This document shows, in pieces, positions 1-12,537 of a stretch of 64,000 nt of DNA. The position numbers and the translations under genes are program-made. The stretch covers positions 35,110,134-35,174,133 of the forward strand of contig NC_077239.1 of assembly GCF_947179165.1 (NCBI RefSeq), given 5' to 3'. Below the pieces are notes generated by a model that was not told the origin of the DNA, did no database searches, and saw only the letters and a list, made by a program, of their open reading frames with translations. The stretch's first letter is position 1. Each line of letters opens with the position of its first letter. The DNA is from Solanum dulcamara. Lineage: Eukaryota > Streptophyta > Magnoliopsida > Solanales > Solanaceae.

Positions 1-231
1 GTTACTTTCTTCTATCGATATTTTCTTTCTAATGAAATCACAAGTTAGTATGAGGAATTTCATTTCCTATGACTCAGCTCTATTGCACGATTCTAGATAT
101 GAAAGAAAGTAACATCCTAAATGTCCTGTAGCCTCTTATTTATAGATGTGGTGCACAACACACCGATAAACAAGACTTTACTAGAAATGGTCTGTAGACA
201 TTCCAAGGACGACCTGCTATGATACCACTTC
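1..231 (-). mobile_element. R1 internal region next to its 5' LTR (partial)
   Basis: This is the primer-binding-site end of the internal region of a minus-strand long-LTR element; the rest lies left of the window. It aligns by eye with the matching part of R3 (12900-13111), R7 (51530-51752) and R10 (59743-59960). On the plus strand the first 40 bases read as the tail of the conserved antisense frame, ending in a TAA one codon earlier than in R3. No sense coding sequence is visible. Confidence 0.85.
216..227 (-). other. R1 primer binding site (initiator tRNA-Met type)
   Basis: On the minus strand this reads as TGGTATCATAGC, one mismatch from TGGTATCAGAGC, the complement of the 3' end of plant initiator tRNA-Met. 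A GAAG spacer (228-231) separates it from the LTR. It marks the junction of internal region and 5' LTR and fixes the element strand. Confidence 0.85.
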
Positions 232-3200
232 TGTCACGACCCAACCCCATAGGCCGCGACTGGGGTCTGACCTAGACCCCCTTATGCGTATCTATCAGCT
301 ACCCTTAAGTTGAACCGTGTGTGATGTGATACTATATACAAACCTTAGTGGGTCAAAAACCTTTTTTTAGGAACGTATAGCCTCATTCACCTGTATAATA
401 ACAGGAAAGTCCATGCAAGCCGACGAGGCTGCCATACCACGAAAACATTTTCAATACGTCGTATAAGCACAACTGAAATAAACTTACAAATAACCCACAT
501 ATACATGTCTATAGACCTCTAAGAGTAATAACTGCATCATATGGCGGGACAAGTCCCCCACCGTACCCCTGAATAAATAAATATGTATATTAAATGACTA
601 GTATCAAAAATTAGGCTCCAGGACAGTGAAACACTTCCAACATAGCTGAGAGGAAATCCTAAGCTGACCGATCTCCAAAATAAACATTTGTACCTGCGGG
701 CATGAAACGCATCTCCCCGGAGAACGGGGGGTCAGTATGACATATGTACTGAGTATATAAAGCATAACATATCATAACTGAAACAACAACTGAAATGGGG
801 ATACAGAAAACATGTATAACAATTAACAGATTACTGTACCTACAGCTTAGGACATGCAGTCATATACCTTATCATACCCTGTACCCGACCCTCTAGTGAA
901 CTCAGTATCATAATCGCTTCATCATAATCATGCCCGGCCCTTCATGGGATGCGGTGAATGATCATTGCATCATATATCATGTCCAGCCCTTCATGGGACG
1001 CGGTGAATAATCATTTCATCATATATCATGCCCGTCCTTTCATGGGACGTGGTGAATTTATCATGCCCGGCCCTTCATGGGACACGGTAAATTTATCATG
1101 CCCAGCCCTTCATGGGATGCAGAGAATTTATCATGCCCGGCCTTTCATAGGACACAGTGAGTTTATCATGCCTGGCCCTTCATAGGATGCAGTGAATTTA
1201 TCATACCTGGCCCTTCATGGGACGCGGTGAGTGACGTATTAACAGCCTGCACGAGTAAAGTAACAAGGAACCATATGCAATTAGTTCATCCTATGAGATT
1301 CGGTATAAAAACCGTCATGGATTATCATTTGAGGATCAAAACTATCATCGTCTCACGTATCCTCTAACTTCTATTAGGGGCCATATCGACGGAGTCTCAA
1401 GAGTCCTAGGCATTTATTAAGGTAATACCAAACGGCTTATGCAATCAAAGAAACTTGTCATTATAGAGTTCTTAGGCATGGGATCTCATACATTCAATTA
1501 GTATTCATCATATAGGGACTCGAGGGTAGCAGTTCAACTACTTCAAGAACTTCGATATTAAGAAATGAATAGGAGTTATAGTTCATGCTTCCCATGCATC
1601 TGGTTACTATTTCCTGTATAGAAGGCTTGAGGGTGATAACTCAGATACCTTAAGAGCCTTAGAATTTAGAAGTGAACACGAGTCAATAGGATCTACATAT
1701 ATTACCTTTTATCCTATAGAAGCCTTAAAAAGGCAATAGCTCAACTATTACAGGAGTTCTACCATTACGGAGTGGATAAGAATTATGGACTGTACTCGGA
1801 GCTTTACGAATGGAACTATCCCCAAGTTCCATATACAAACCATTCATAACTTATATCTAAGACATTACAAAATAAAGAAGAATAGCTTTACCTACTTATG
1901 CCAAAAACATGCCAAGAGAAGGGATAAGCTTTACATACTTATTCCAAAACCATGCCAAAAGAAAGCTTCACATACCTGTTATGGGTTAGTCTTTATCCCG
2001 GTCGCCTTGTCGTCCCGTGAACCTAGGTAATATGAAATCAATATGAGCGTCAAACTCTTTAGACCTTTCAGTATCTTACATTACTTAAGAGTATTCCTAA
2101 ACCCCATTCCCTCGCTCGCCTTCTCGACTAGTTCCTTAACTAGTTAAGGCATTAACGAAAATCGGACAGTACCTCCCCTATAATGTGCCCTATCTGAATT
2201 CCCAATCACATACCTAATATCTACAGCCAACCAACAACATAAATATAAGCTCGTATATATAGAAAACTTTGCAACATTACAAATTACAACCTCCAAACGA
2301 CTCGCTCAAAATTACGATATCCAAAATAGGGTTTCTAGTTTCTATTTTGCGAAACCTTTAATCATACGAAGTTTGGAATTGTGTGGGTGCAACCATAAAC
2401 TTCCACACCTATTTTAAAACAAATTTAGAACCTTAAAAACACACCACCCAACCATCAACATCCTCCAAACACACCACGCCTCACTTCGACTACAATTTAA
2501 CTACGGCGACTTCAATTTAGATTGTTTCTTTCGTTGAGCATCACCATGATTTTTCGATACTTCCAGCAGTATAAAAGGTACATAATACACTCCATAAAAA
2601 CCCCATAAAGTCCAAATTTAAAGGGTAAATCTTACCTTACCCGGAATTGGCCAAACTAGCCAAAATCGCGCCTCGGAACCCTTCTTAGCGTGCTGAAACT
2701 GTGTGGACTGGTTGCTGTCCGTTTTGGCTGCACCAAGACGTGATTTTATACTTCTAATACCTCCATATCATCGTGGTATATGCTAGATAATTAATTTATG
2801 GAACGAAATCGAGACTTACCTCTTTTTTATCCTCCTAGCCGTCGCTAGTTTCTCTCTAAACTTGGGTTTTGTTCTTGAGTTTTTGCTGAAGTTTAATGGA
2901 TCAGAACTGAAGTATAAGAAACATATACATGTATATATGTGGTCCTAGGAGGTGACACGTGTCATCCCTATATGGTGACACGTGTCGCGCCCCTATTGGA
3001 CCACGGATCCATGCCTTACCCCTAGGCAGCCACGTGTCCTTGTGGGCCCCACCTCCCAAGTAGGTGGGTCACCTACTTGAACCTAAGTAGGTGGGTCACC
3101 TCCTTGCTTGAGGTGCTTCCACGTGTCGCTCCTCCATTGGCTTCCACCTATTATCTTTTCCCCTTCCTCGTGGGTTTGTAATCTCGTCTTATTTTAGGTA

Positions 3201-3484
3201 CCTATGTAATCCATGCTACGTAAGCTTAGTATGTCCTCAAGTAGCTCAAGTATGTAAGACCTCTAAGTTGGTAGCTTACGTGGGTAAATCGCATCCTACG
3301 ACTCATTATTTGGCCTCCAATTCCTTCCGGATTCTTATGACTCTATTTTCAACCTTATCTACTATGGGGTAACACATTCTCCCTTCCTTAGAGTTATTTG
3401 ATAGCGTCGTAGATTATCCGGCTCACATGATAATATCTAAAGAACTTAAGAGACATTCCAAGCTCAAGAGTGTGGGGTGTAACA
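232..3484 (-). repeat. R1 5' LTR
   Basis: A complete 3253 bp LTR in minus orientation. On the plus strand it starts TGTCACGACCC and ends GGGGTGTAACA, so it begins TG and ends CA on its own strand. It lies next to the primer binding site, so it is the 5' LTR. Its right edge abuts sequence from the interior of another LTR (LTR B), so the element inserted into LTR B; AGAAC (3485-3489) is the predicted target duplication, with the partner outside the window. It contains a minisatellite (925-1235), two GACACGTGTC palindromes (about 2952-2990) and a splice-donor-like GTAAGT on its strand near 2820. The leader start codon seen in sister LTRs is ACG here. Confidence 0.9.
925..1235. repeat. LTR minisatellite, about 36-50 bp units
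   Basis: About eight imperfect copies of a unit built around CATGCCCGGCCCTTCATGGG followed by a GCGGTGAAT-like end. Units start near 928, 979, 1027, 1062, 1098, 1132, 1168 and 1203; the first two carry an extra ATCATTTCATCAT spacer. The same position in other LTRs of the family carries different unit numbers. Confidence 0.9.
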
Positions 3485-6082
3485 AGAACCCCAGTAGGTC
3501 ATAGCATTTTCATACCTGTAGCCTCTTTTATTTGTATCTTATCATTAAAGGGCGTGCAAGCCAACAAGGCTGTCGTACTATCTTAATATCTATAATACAT
3601 CATGTATATATAACTGAATAGAACTTACACGTATAACCTATACATATGTCTACAGACCTATAAGAACATTATAGTAACATATGACGGGACAGGTCCCCGG
3701 CCGTACCCTTGAATAAACAAACATATACATAGGAGGTTTTGTACTACAACTCGACTCCGAATTAATGAAGCTTCTTCGAAACTAGCTGAGTGGGATGCTA
3801 AGCTGGCGGACTCCCAACACCTGTGTCTGTACATGCGGGTATGAAACACAGCCCCCCGGAGAATGGAGGGTCAGTATGACATATGTACTGAGTATATAAG
3901 CATAATATAACTAAGATAACAACTGACATAGGGATGCAAGAAATCAAGTATAGCATTTAATATGGTACTGTACCTGCACCTCACAAAATAAAGCCATGTA
4001 TACCTTTGTCACGTACCTTATCTGGCCCGCTCGGGGAATCGGTGTTACAATTATATCATTTATCATGATAGGCATATGCATATTATTAACGTTGTAGAAC
4101 ATACAGCCGATCCATATATATAACAGGTTAGTGCCGAGGAGCGTTCAGCCCGATCCATACATATAATACGTTAGTGCCAAAGAACATACGGCCCGATCCC
4201 TATACATATAAGACATTACTGCTAAGGAACGTACGACCCGATCCCTATATATATAATATGTTAGTGCCGAAGAACATATGGCCTGATCCCTATATATATA
4301 ACAATGTATATACGTGTACGTAAAACTTTGTAATATATCGGACCTCTCTTGAATATCCTCATAAGATATATCAAAGAGCCTCTAGGTATAGGAGCTTATA
4401 CATACAATCATTATTCAGCATATAGAAGGCTCGAGGAATAAGAGTCTAACCATTTTAAGAATCCTAACCTCAAGGAGTGAATACGAGTCGTGAGTTATAC
4501 TCGAAACTTATGAATGGAATCACCTCTAACTCATATCATATATCACTTCACCTACCTTAAAATGTTTCAAGAGAAGGAAGGGATAGGCTTCACATATATT
4601 ACTTTTCATCATGTAGAAGACTTACGAGACCATAACGCAACTATCGCAGGAGTTCTAACGTTAAGAAGTGAATAAGATTTACAAATCATGCTCGGGGTTC
4701 TAAGAATGGAATTGTACCCACATTACATATACCAACCACTTATGGCTAAGACATGCCCAAAAGAAAAGAAAGATAGACTTTACGTACTCCTCACTTCCTA
4801 ATGTATGGAAGGCTTGAAGAGCCCTAGTTCAATTACTGTAAGAGTGCTTTCATTAAGAAGTAAATAAGGGTCGTGAATTACGCTTGGCATTTATGAGTAT
4901 ATTTACTCTCAAGCTCAGATCATTCACTACTTAACTTGAAGACATGCCCAAAAGAAGAGAAACACAAGCTTTACATACTTATGCCAAAAACATGCCAAGA
5001 GAAAGCTTCACATACCTCTTATGGGTTATTCTTTGTCACGTTCGCCTCGTCATTCCTTGAACCTATTCAAAATGGAAGAAATACGAATATCAAAAACCCT
5101 CTACCTTCCAGCATCTTAAGTTACATTCGAGTATTCATAGAACTTACTTCCTTGCACACCTTTCTCAACTAGTCACTTAATTAGTTAAGGAGTTAACGGA
5201 AATTGGGAAGCACCTCCCCTATAACTCCCCTTATCAACAATTCCATTTTACCCCCAAAACTTAGCATCCATAACAATCACAATAAAAAGAAGCTATACAA
5301 CATATAAATATCACATTACGATGCAATATAAGTTCCAATAACTAGCCCAAAACTACGATACCAAAAGAGGGTTTTTAATCTTTATTTCGTAAAACCTTTA
5401 ACTATACGAAGCGGGTGGTCGTGTGGATGAAACCAGAAGAACCCACGCCCCATTTCAACCATGCGTAATCCCTGCAACACACCACCACACACCTGCAGCA
5501 GCACCCCACACGCACAATACCTTATTTCGATCACAATTTAACTATAGCGACTCCAATTTAGTTTGTTTCGAGCGTCAAGCATCTCATTGGATTTTTTATA
5601 TTTCCATCCACATAAAAGGCCTATAATACACTCCATAACCACACCATAAAGTCCAAATTGGAAGGAGAAACCTTACTTTACCCGAAATTAGCAAAAACTT
5701 TGCAAAATTACGCCTTGGAACTTCTATAGTGTGATTAAAATGTCATGGCTTCTTTCTATCCATTTAGTTCTGATAAAAACCATTATTTTATACTATTAAT
5801 ACCTCCATAAAATATCCAAACCCTTACCAAAATGAGGGAGAAGAGAACCAAGTCATACCTTGCTAAAACTTACTAAAACTTGTCTCGGAAGTTCTTTTGA
5901 CATGCTGAAAATTAGCGGACTGTTTGTATCTCTTCCTTGCTGCCCCAAAATGAAAATTTTCATTTTAAAACACCTGTATATTACCGTAGGATACCTAAAA
6001 TAATTAATTCATGGAACAAAATCGGAGGCTTACATCTCCTTGGCCAAATCCGTGGCTAGTCTTTCTTTTTCACTAGCTTTGT
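3485..6082 (-). repeat. LTR B, left part (split by R3)
   Basis: LTR sequence of the long-LTR family, minus orientation. It starts inside the LTR because R1 inserted there, and stops at 6082 where R3 inserted; it resumes at 15901. The junction is clean: CACTAGCTTTGT before R3 and CTAGCTTTTTTT after it, with TTTGT duplicated on both sides. With the right part it totals about 3.35 kb. Its right end is followed by unrelated DNA rather than a polypurine tract, so it is a 5' LTR or a solo LTR. No gene seen. Confidence 0.88.
4075..4320. repeat. Minisatellite in LTR B, about 57 bp units
   Basis: About four to five degenerate units of the form GTTAGTGCCGA-GGAACGTACGGCCCGATCC followed by TATACATATAATA. 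They occupy the hypervariable slot that holds other units in sister LTRs. Confidence 0.8.
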
Positions 6083-8814
6083 TGTCATGACCCAACCCCA
6101 TAGGCCGCGAATGGGGTCCGACCTGGACCCCCCCGACACATATCTATTAGCTGAGGTCACATTGAATCATAAATAAATAATATCATGCAACAGAGCTCCA
6201 CTGGGCGATAACATTTTCATAAACCTGTAGCCTTTTTCGTTTGTGTCACAACATGATAGGGCATGCAAGCCGACAAGGCTGCCATAACCTAATCACGTAT
6301 ATCATATATCAGGTAGACCCAGCTAAATCAAACTGACATATACAACCCACATATACAACCCACAGACCTCTAAAAATAATAATGACAATATATGGTGGGA
6401 CAGGGCCCCCGCCGTACCCTTGAATAAATAAAATAATGAAATACATCAGTGGGTAGTGCCAAAACTAGGCTCCGATATAATGCAGCCTCTTCCAGCTGAG
6501 CTAAGCGGAATCCTAAGCTGACGGACTCCTAAAACCGTACCTATACCTGCGGGCATGAAACGCAGTCCCCCGAAGAAAGGGGGTCAGTACGACATATATA
6601 CTGAGTATGTAAAACATAACATAATACAACTGGAAGCATATCTGAAGTAGAGAAACAGGGGATAAACTATCAAAATTGGATACCTGTACCTGTACTCTGT
6701 GAGTCATAAAAGCATGTATGCTCAAATTATACAATATAGCCGGCCCTTTCAGGGATCCGGTGAATCATATCTATAGTATCAGTATCAGGCCCCGTGCCAT
6801 CACCACCTTATTACAACACATCATCATCATATATAAACATACGTACCCGGACCTCTAGTGAAGGGCTCGATGGATAATGCAGTGAATTGCACGAATATGA
6901 TAACCGGCCCAGGACTCGGAGAAGAAGTGTTACAGTATACACGAGTAGAGAAGTGAGAAACCAAACACAGTTTAAATCATTATCCGAGACTCAACTATAT
7001 AAAAGGACTAAGTTATTGTTTAAGAATTCGAGTAACAGTATAGTCATTCTAGCTTCCCTCTAAGTGCCATTAGGGACTACATTAGTTTCATCTTGAGGTT
7101 CCTAGACATATACCAAAGTAGGACTATTCACCTAAGAACTCCAGAGTATTCGTCTTCAAATAATTTTATGACTAGGAGTCTGTATATTCATTAAGTCCTC
7201 AGTGTATAAAAGATTCAAGGAAATTAGCTTAACTATCATACAAGCTTTAACATTCAGAATTGAATAAGGAGCATTAAAGAATGGAATTACTTTAGGCATT
7301 ATATCACTGCTTACTTACCTCTATGACATGCCAAAAGAAGAGAAGGGACAGGCTTCACATACCTCTTATGGACTTCCCTTAGTCGTGTTTACGTCATCTT
7401 CCTCGAAACCTATTTAACACGGAAATAAGGTGAATATTAACAACCTTATATTTTTCAGCAACTTAGGCTACCTACTAGTATTCATAGCATTTATCCCCTC
7501 GCTTGCCTTCTCGACTAGTTCCTTAACTAGTTAAGGTGTTAATGGAAATCGGACAGCACCTCCCCTATAGTGTGCCATATCCGAATTTCCAACCATGTCC
7601 TTAACACCTGAAGACAACCAACAATACAACCAGCAGATCATATATATATAACGTGGCAACATTACACAATATAAATTCCAAACGACTAGCCCGAAGTTAC
7701 GATACCAAAAGAGGGTTTCTAGTTTCTATTTTGCGAAACCTTTAACCGTACGAAGCGGGGGGGTCGTGTGGATGTAACAAGAATCTCCCCCACCTAATTT
7801 ACAGAACTATTAGACCCTTCAACACGCCACAACACACCCAGAATCAGCCCCCACGGGCACAACACCTTACTTCGACAACTATTTAACTATAGCGATTCCA
7901 AATTCGTTTATTTCAAACGCCGAACTTTTCAAACCTTTTCCCCAACTTCCAGCAGACCCTAAGGTGTGTAATAAAACCTAATTTAACATTATAAACTTCA
8001 AATTAGAGGGTAAGAACTTAGATTTCCCGAAATTGGCTAGAACTCGCCGAAATCGTGCCTCGGAATTTTGTTTTAACGTGCTGAATCGTCGTGGCAGCTT
8101 GCTGTCCATTTTTTGGCTGCAAAGAACTCTAATTTTATTCTACTAATACTTCCATATCATCATGGTATACTCTATATAATTAATTTATGGAACGAAAGCG
8201 GGACTTACCTTATTTTTCTCCCAAGCCATCGCAACTTTCTCCTTAGCTCTATGGTTTGTTTTCTCTTATTTTGGCTGAAGTTTGAGGAACAAACTGAAGT
8301 ATATGATTCATATACATACATATATGTGGATGTAGGGTGTTATACGTTTCATCCCCAAGAGGTGACACATGTCCAACCCCTATTGGGCCACCGTATCTAC
8401 ATGCTGAAGGAGGGGCTACCACATGACAGTGGGGCCCACCTCCCCCAAGCAGGTGGGTCACCTACTTGACCCCAAGCAGGTGGGTCTCCTCCTTGCTTAG
8501 GTTCTTCCACGTGTCACCCTCCCATTGGCTTCCCCGCGCAATTTTTTTCCCCTCCTTGTGGGTTCATAATCTCATTCGTAATCTCGTCTCACTATAAGAG
8601 CCTATGAAATCCTTGCTACGTAAGCTTGGTATGTAATCAAGTAACTCACGTATGTAAGACTTCTAAATTAGTAGTTTACGTAACCTTCCCTACCATGGGG
8701 TGTCACCTTCTTCTTTCTTAGAGTTGTTCAATAGGGTCGTAACTTAAGTGGATCACATACCAGCTTCTAAGTAACTTAAGGAACCTTCCGAGTTCAAAGA
8801 TGTGGGATGTAACA
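6083..8814 (-). repeat. R3 3' LTR
   Basis: 2732 bp, TGTCATGACC to GGGATGTAACA on the plus strand, directly followed by the reverse complement of a polypurine tract. On the element strand, ATG at 8229-8227 in the context GCGATGGC opens six further codons and then reaches AAG|GTAAGT (donor at 8209/8208). A hairpin of five C and five G lies at 6567-6583. Confidence 0.9.
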
Positions 8815-8829
8815 TCCTTCCCCCCTTTA
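8815..8829 (-). other. R3 polypurine tract
   Basis: The minus strand reads CTAAAGGGGGGAAGGA immediately upstream of the 3' LTR start. It is the expected second-strand primer and matches the tract of R5 (32588-32600). Confidence 0.85.
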
Positions 8830-10560
8830 GAACATTCATCCTCGAATGTTAAACAAAATCTCCCTTAGAACTTTATACCAATTGTAGGGAGATTCTTTAC
8901 GATCTTCTTAATACATACTTCCCTACAAGTACTTAATATACGTATTTCAGGAGTTGGGGTTCTCGTAGACATTGGGAATAGGTGCGAATACTTGTGTTTC
9001 ATTTTCTCTTTAGCTTCTCCGGTTATCCTCTTTTTGGTTTTGGTTTTGCCACAGTATCTTGACGAAAGGCACGTCCTTAGTCTACAATCTTCCAGTTTGC
9101 TGATCTAAGATGGTGATAGGTTTTTCCTCATAGGATTTCATCTCCTGGACCTCATCTATGGGATATACTCTGGGTGGCTCATCAGTATCTTTGCGAAGCA
9201 TTCCTATCTAAGGGACTGGGTGTATAGTTTCCAAATGAGCTAGTAAGCTCAACTTACCAGCCATATTGCCCACCTTATGAGTAACTTGATACAGTCTAAT
9301 ATATTTCAGGTTAAATTTCATTTTCTAGGTGACTCCATTATGAAAGTCCAATCATCGATTTGAACTCTATATGTCGATGTCGATCATCTGTATATCATTT
9401 CTGCCGACTCTGGGTGGTTAGTCAATAGCTTGCATAATCATGTAGGGGCCTTTTTAGCTTAGTTTTTCTAACATCGGCCCATCCAATAGGGGACTTACAC
9501 GTCTTGCTCTACCAATCTTGTACGGGGCCATTGGAATACGGGAGTAATAGTTATTATTCTAGGCAACTTGATAAGTGATAGATAATCATCCCAGCTATCT
9601 TTGAAGTTAACAACACCACCTCATGACATATCTTCTAGCGTCTGATAGTATGCTCAGTCTGTTCAGCAGCTCGAAGGAAAATGCAGTACGAAGACCTAGC
9701 TGTGCTCCTAATCTCTAGATGTTAATCATAATTAAAGTCCCTCTATCTAAGATATTAACTGGGAAACCTCACGAAACCTTACCATTCTCCATGTTCTATA
9801 ACTCCCCCTAACATCAGCAGCATAGGTTCTCTTGATTTGGAAGCAAATGGGCTGATTCCTTAGCCTACTCACAATAACCCATATAGCAACCTACTCTTAC
9901 AGAGTATAAAATGGGTGCGTAATGACGTTGATAACTTGGGGTCGTTAGCCTCGTATAGTCCTTCTCGACTCTTTCCAAAACTTTAACTGGCATTCTATCT
10001 TTTGGGTTCTGCTTTTCAATCCTTAGGGTTGGCTACTAAATAATGTTGCATCCCCCTCGTGTAATGTCTCTCATACTCGTTCTATGCTTTATCTAACAAG
10101 ATCTGTTATAATTCTGACGGAATATTGGCGTATATACTCGCCATCCTGTAGTAACCGGTTATTTCTGCCTATTTCGTTTAAACTCTTTCACCACTTTCCT
10201 CACCCCCACTGGTAACCTTCTAGACATATTATCCTGTGTCATTTTCTTCCTTACAAATTGACGAGAGGGTACAAGGCGTATCCTGGCGTTATCTCGCTAG
10301 TCCTCATGTTTTACCTTGCCTTTTTATCCCTTATCCTATATTTGATGTCGGGGGAGCTCTTTGACCCAATCGTGGCCATGTATTATGTCACCTGTATTAT
10401 CAATTCCATCTCGATAGTTTGTCTTAACCTATCCTTGCATCTCTCGATAGTTAATTGTAACTTGGGCTTCTTTGCCTGGAATAATAGCTATGGGGACTCC
10501 GTAAGGTCTTACCATTTCTTCACCCTACACTTTTACACCTTCTCGGCTAAATAGGTAGCC
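8830..10560 (-). pseudogene. R3 decayed integrase C-terminal region
   Basis: The minus strand holds frame-broken remnants of a Ty3/Gypsy integrase. Near 9600-9700 are traces of the end of the catalytic core (HTIRR, then FKDSWDDYLSLI, resembling the family motif around HPQT-GQ-E). Near 9140-9300 is the C-terminal segment with GNMAGKL and RVYPIDEVQ, matching the better preserved copies in R5 (32177-32392) and R7 (44560-44760). Several stops and frameshifts mean no functional product. The conserved AACATTCG-GGACGAATGTT end before the polypurine tract is present. Confidence 0.75.
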
Positions 10561-11015
10561 TTTGATCAAAGGAGAAAGGGCCAATATCATTAATCCATGG
10601 GTAACATTCCATTAAGAGTCATCTATCGATGGAGTGTGGAATGAGTCTTGTAGTCCTGGTCATATTATGGAATTTTCGACTTTGGGAATTACTTCCTGGC
10701 TTCCATAAATTATATCAATTAGTACCCTTACCTTTTTGGGTTTTGCTTTTTTTTTTCTTTTTCGCCCTCGGAGTTGGCTGCCAATGGTGTCGAAATTCCC
10801 TCGCCCACTGGCCCATATAGTCATTTTATGGTTTTCCTTTCATTAATTGGTTCTATGTTGAAGAGCTGTGGTATTTGAGTGTGTCGTCAGTTAGCAATTA
10901 GCTAATCCTTCTTGTTTTGCTTAAGCCCTTGTTACAATTGCCTTAACGTATCTTATAATACTCTAGGTACATAATCTCATATTGTTTCTCCGTTGCTAGT
11001 TCAGATTTCTCAATC

Positions 11016-11135
11016 TCGCGCGGTCAGACCAGCACTAATTCATTAAGTTCCATCAGAATTTTGAAGTTAAGCGTGCTAGGGTGAGAGTAATATTGGGATG
11101 GTTGACCTCCCTGGGAAGTCTTCATGTCGCGTTTC
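11016..11135 (+). rRNA. 5S rRNA-derived sequence inside R3, antisense to the element
   Basis: Aligns end to end with plant 5S rRNA over 120 bp; identity is roughly three quarters by hand against a consensus recalled from memory. The best part covers the internal control region: GTTAAGCGTGCTAGGG-GAGAG corresponds to the A box and intermediate element, and GGGATGG-TGACCTCC to the C box. It starts like 5S (GCG-TCA-ACCAGCACTAAT) and ends GGAAGTCTTCATGTCGCG. The C box has a G to T change and an extra C follows CTCC. The following bases are TTTC, so no four-T terminator remains. It is probably not a functional rRNA gene, but the length and full span are striking. Confidence 0.85.
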
Positions 11136-11758
11136 ATTGTAATCCTTGCCATAATGTGTGGGGCACTCGACTTAGCTCCAGATTTACCTTAGCGTTGTCT
11201 CGCGAGTCTTTATGTTTAGCCTTGTCCTTTTGTCTGTTATCTTGCATCCAGTATCGGCGTAGACCTTTAGTTCCACGATCCTTTATTCACTTTGTGTTAT
11301 CCTCATTTTCTACCATAGGAGGCTTTCTATTCCTCTTTCTTTGATTATTTATCTATCGCAACATCATTTGCGACTAACTCTATAACCAATATTTTGGCTT
11401 TTGGTCTAGCATGTTGTCATTATCCTTTGTAATGTCTCTTAAGTTGATTGATATCCTTTCATGGTTACACTGTTTTGTTTTTATACGCAGCCGCCTTCTA
11501 GTGTTATGTTTTTCAGGGTCTCGTCACAACTTCTTATCGCTGCCTTATGAGCATTCTGGCTTCCATCCAATTATTGGTAGCTTCCGGACCTTTATAACTT
11601 GGTTCGGCAAGATATCTTATTGAAGTTTAGACGTCCATCCCAAATATATTGCCATATCAGTTGTCTTCTCCTATTTTTGCTATTTTCTTACTAACTTCTC
11701 CCCTTTAGAGGGTACTTGTACTTTCATTTATTGGTGCTTGTAGGCGTTCTAACTTCAA

Positions 11759-11962
11759 CTAGACAGTGCTAGTATTCTGACGATAACTATTCCAAGTTTT
11801 CTCGAAGTAGTGGCTTTGTCCCAACCTATATCCTTTGATTCTTGGGGTGAATAGAAGTTGCGTCATTTGTTCCTTAAGTTTTCCATCCTCGTCCCTTAAG
11901 GGTTCCACTATTTTTGGGGCAACGTTGTGTACATGCGTCATTTTTTGTATCTTAAGCCCCAT
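11759..11962 (-). CDS. Small sense reading frame of unknown function in R3 (67 aa)
   Basis: An open frame in the element's sense direction, between the antisense frame and the 5S sequence. I do not recognise it. It contains VEPLRDEDGKLKEQ, a charged, helix-prone segment. A decayed homologue in R5 (about 30373-30560) keeps VEPLRDED-KLKE with stops, and R10 has a weaker trace near 60740-60850. It may be a fragment of a former gag N-terminus, but no gag signature or zinc knuckle is visible. It could also be chance openness in homologous DNA. Confidence 0.4.
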   Translation of the reverse strand: MGLKIQKMTHVHNVAPKIVEPLRDEDGKLKEQMTQLLFTPRIKGYRLGQSHYFEKTWNSYRQNTSTV

Positions 11963-12537
11963 GCTCTTACTGCTTTCTCAACGCATGCCTTTAACTTAGT
12001 CAACGCATACTAAGTGCGTCTTACTAGTGGTTCCACTTTATCCCTGCATACTCGTATCACACTGTTCAATTCATACTTACATATCGATATCCCTCTTTTA
12101 GTTCGTATTCGTATTCAGTTCCTGACATCTCTTTGAGGTATTTCTATTAGAAGGTCTTTCCCCAAATTAGTCAATGGAGAACTATAAATTGTTATCATAA
12201 ATCATTTTCCAACCATTGTTGGAAGAAATCAAAACCCCCTAAACATCACAGTACTCTTGAGTTGAGGGCTTGGTATTTTTTTCAAAAAGAGTGAAACTCA
12301 TTCGCGGGACATCTTATCCTTCATCCCGAGTCCTCAGTTTATATTTCTACAGTACAAATATGGCTGGAGATACCGTAGTCTGAACTTTACTACTTAAATA
12401 AGCTTTTGTTCCTTCGAAATAAAATTCTTCAAGTGAAAAGGGTACCCCTTATCAGCGACCTGAAGGATACCTCTTACAGCTTTGGTTAAACACAGTAGGG
12501 GTACTTGGTATCAATTTCTCAAACATCTTAAAATTCT

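Noticed and set aside
1027..1235. Regular repeats as a CRISPR array
   Set aside because: Units are contiguous imperfect tandem copies without unique spacers, in a plant LTR.
8113..8469. 118-codon plus-strand open frame in the R3 3' LTR
   Set aside because: It lies in LTR sequence and antisense to the element; sister LTRs break it and it has no recognisable domain.
10258..10554. 98-codon plus-strand open frame in R3
   Set aside because: Antisense to the decayed integrase region; hydrophobic composition follows from T-rich DNA, and I see no open counterpart in R5 or R10.
11016..11135. A functional 5S rRNA gene or part of a 5S array
   Set aside because: Single diverged copies inside transposons, no tandem 5S units or spacer, and changes in key stems and control elements.
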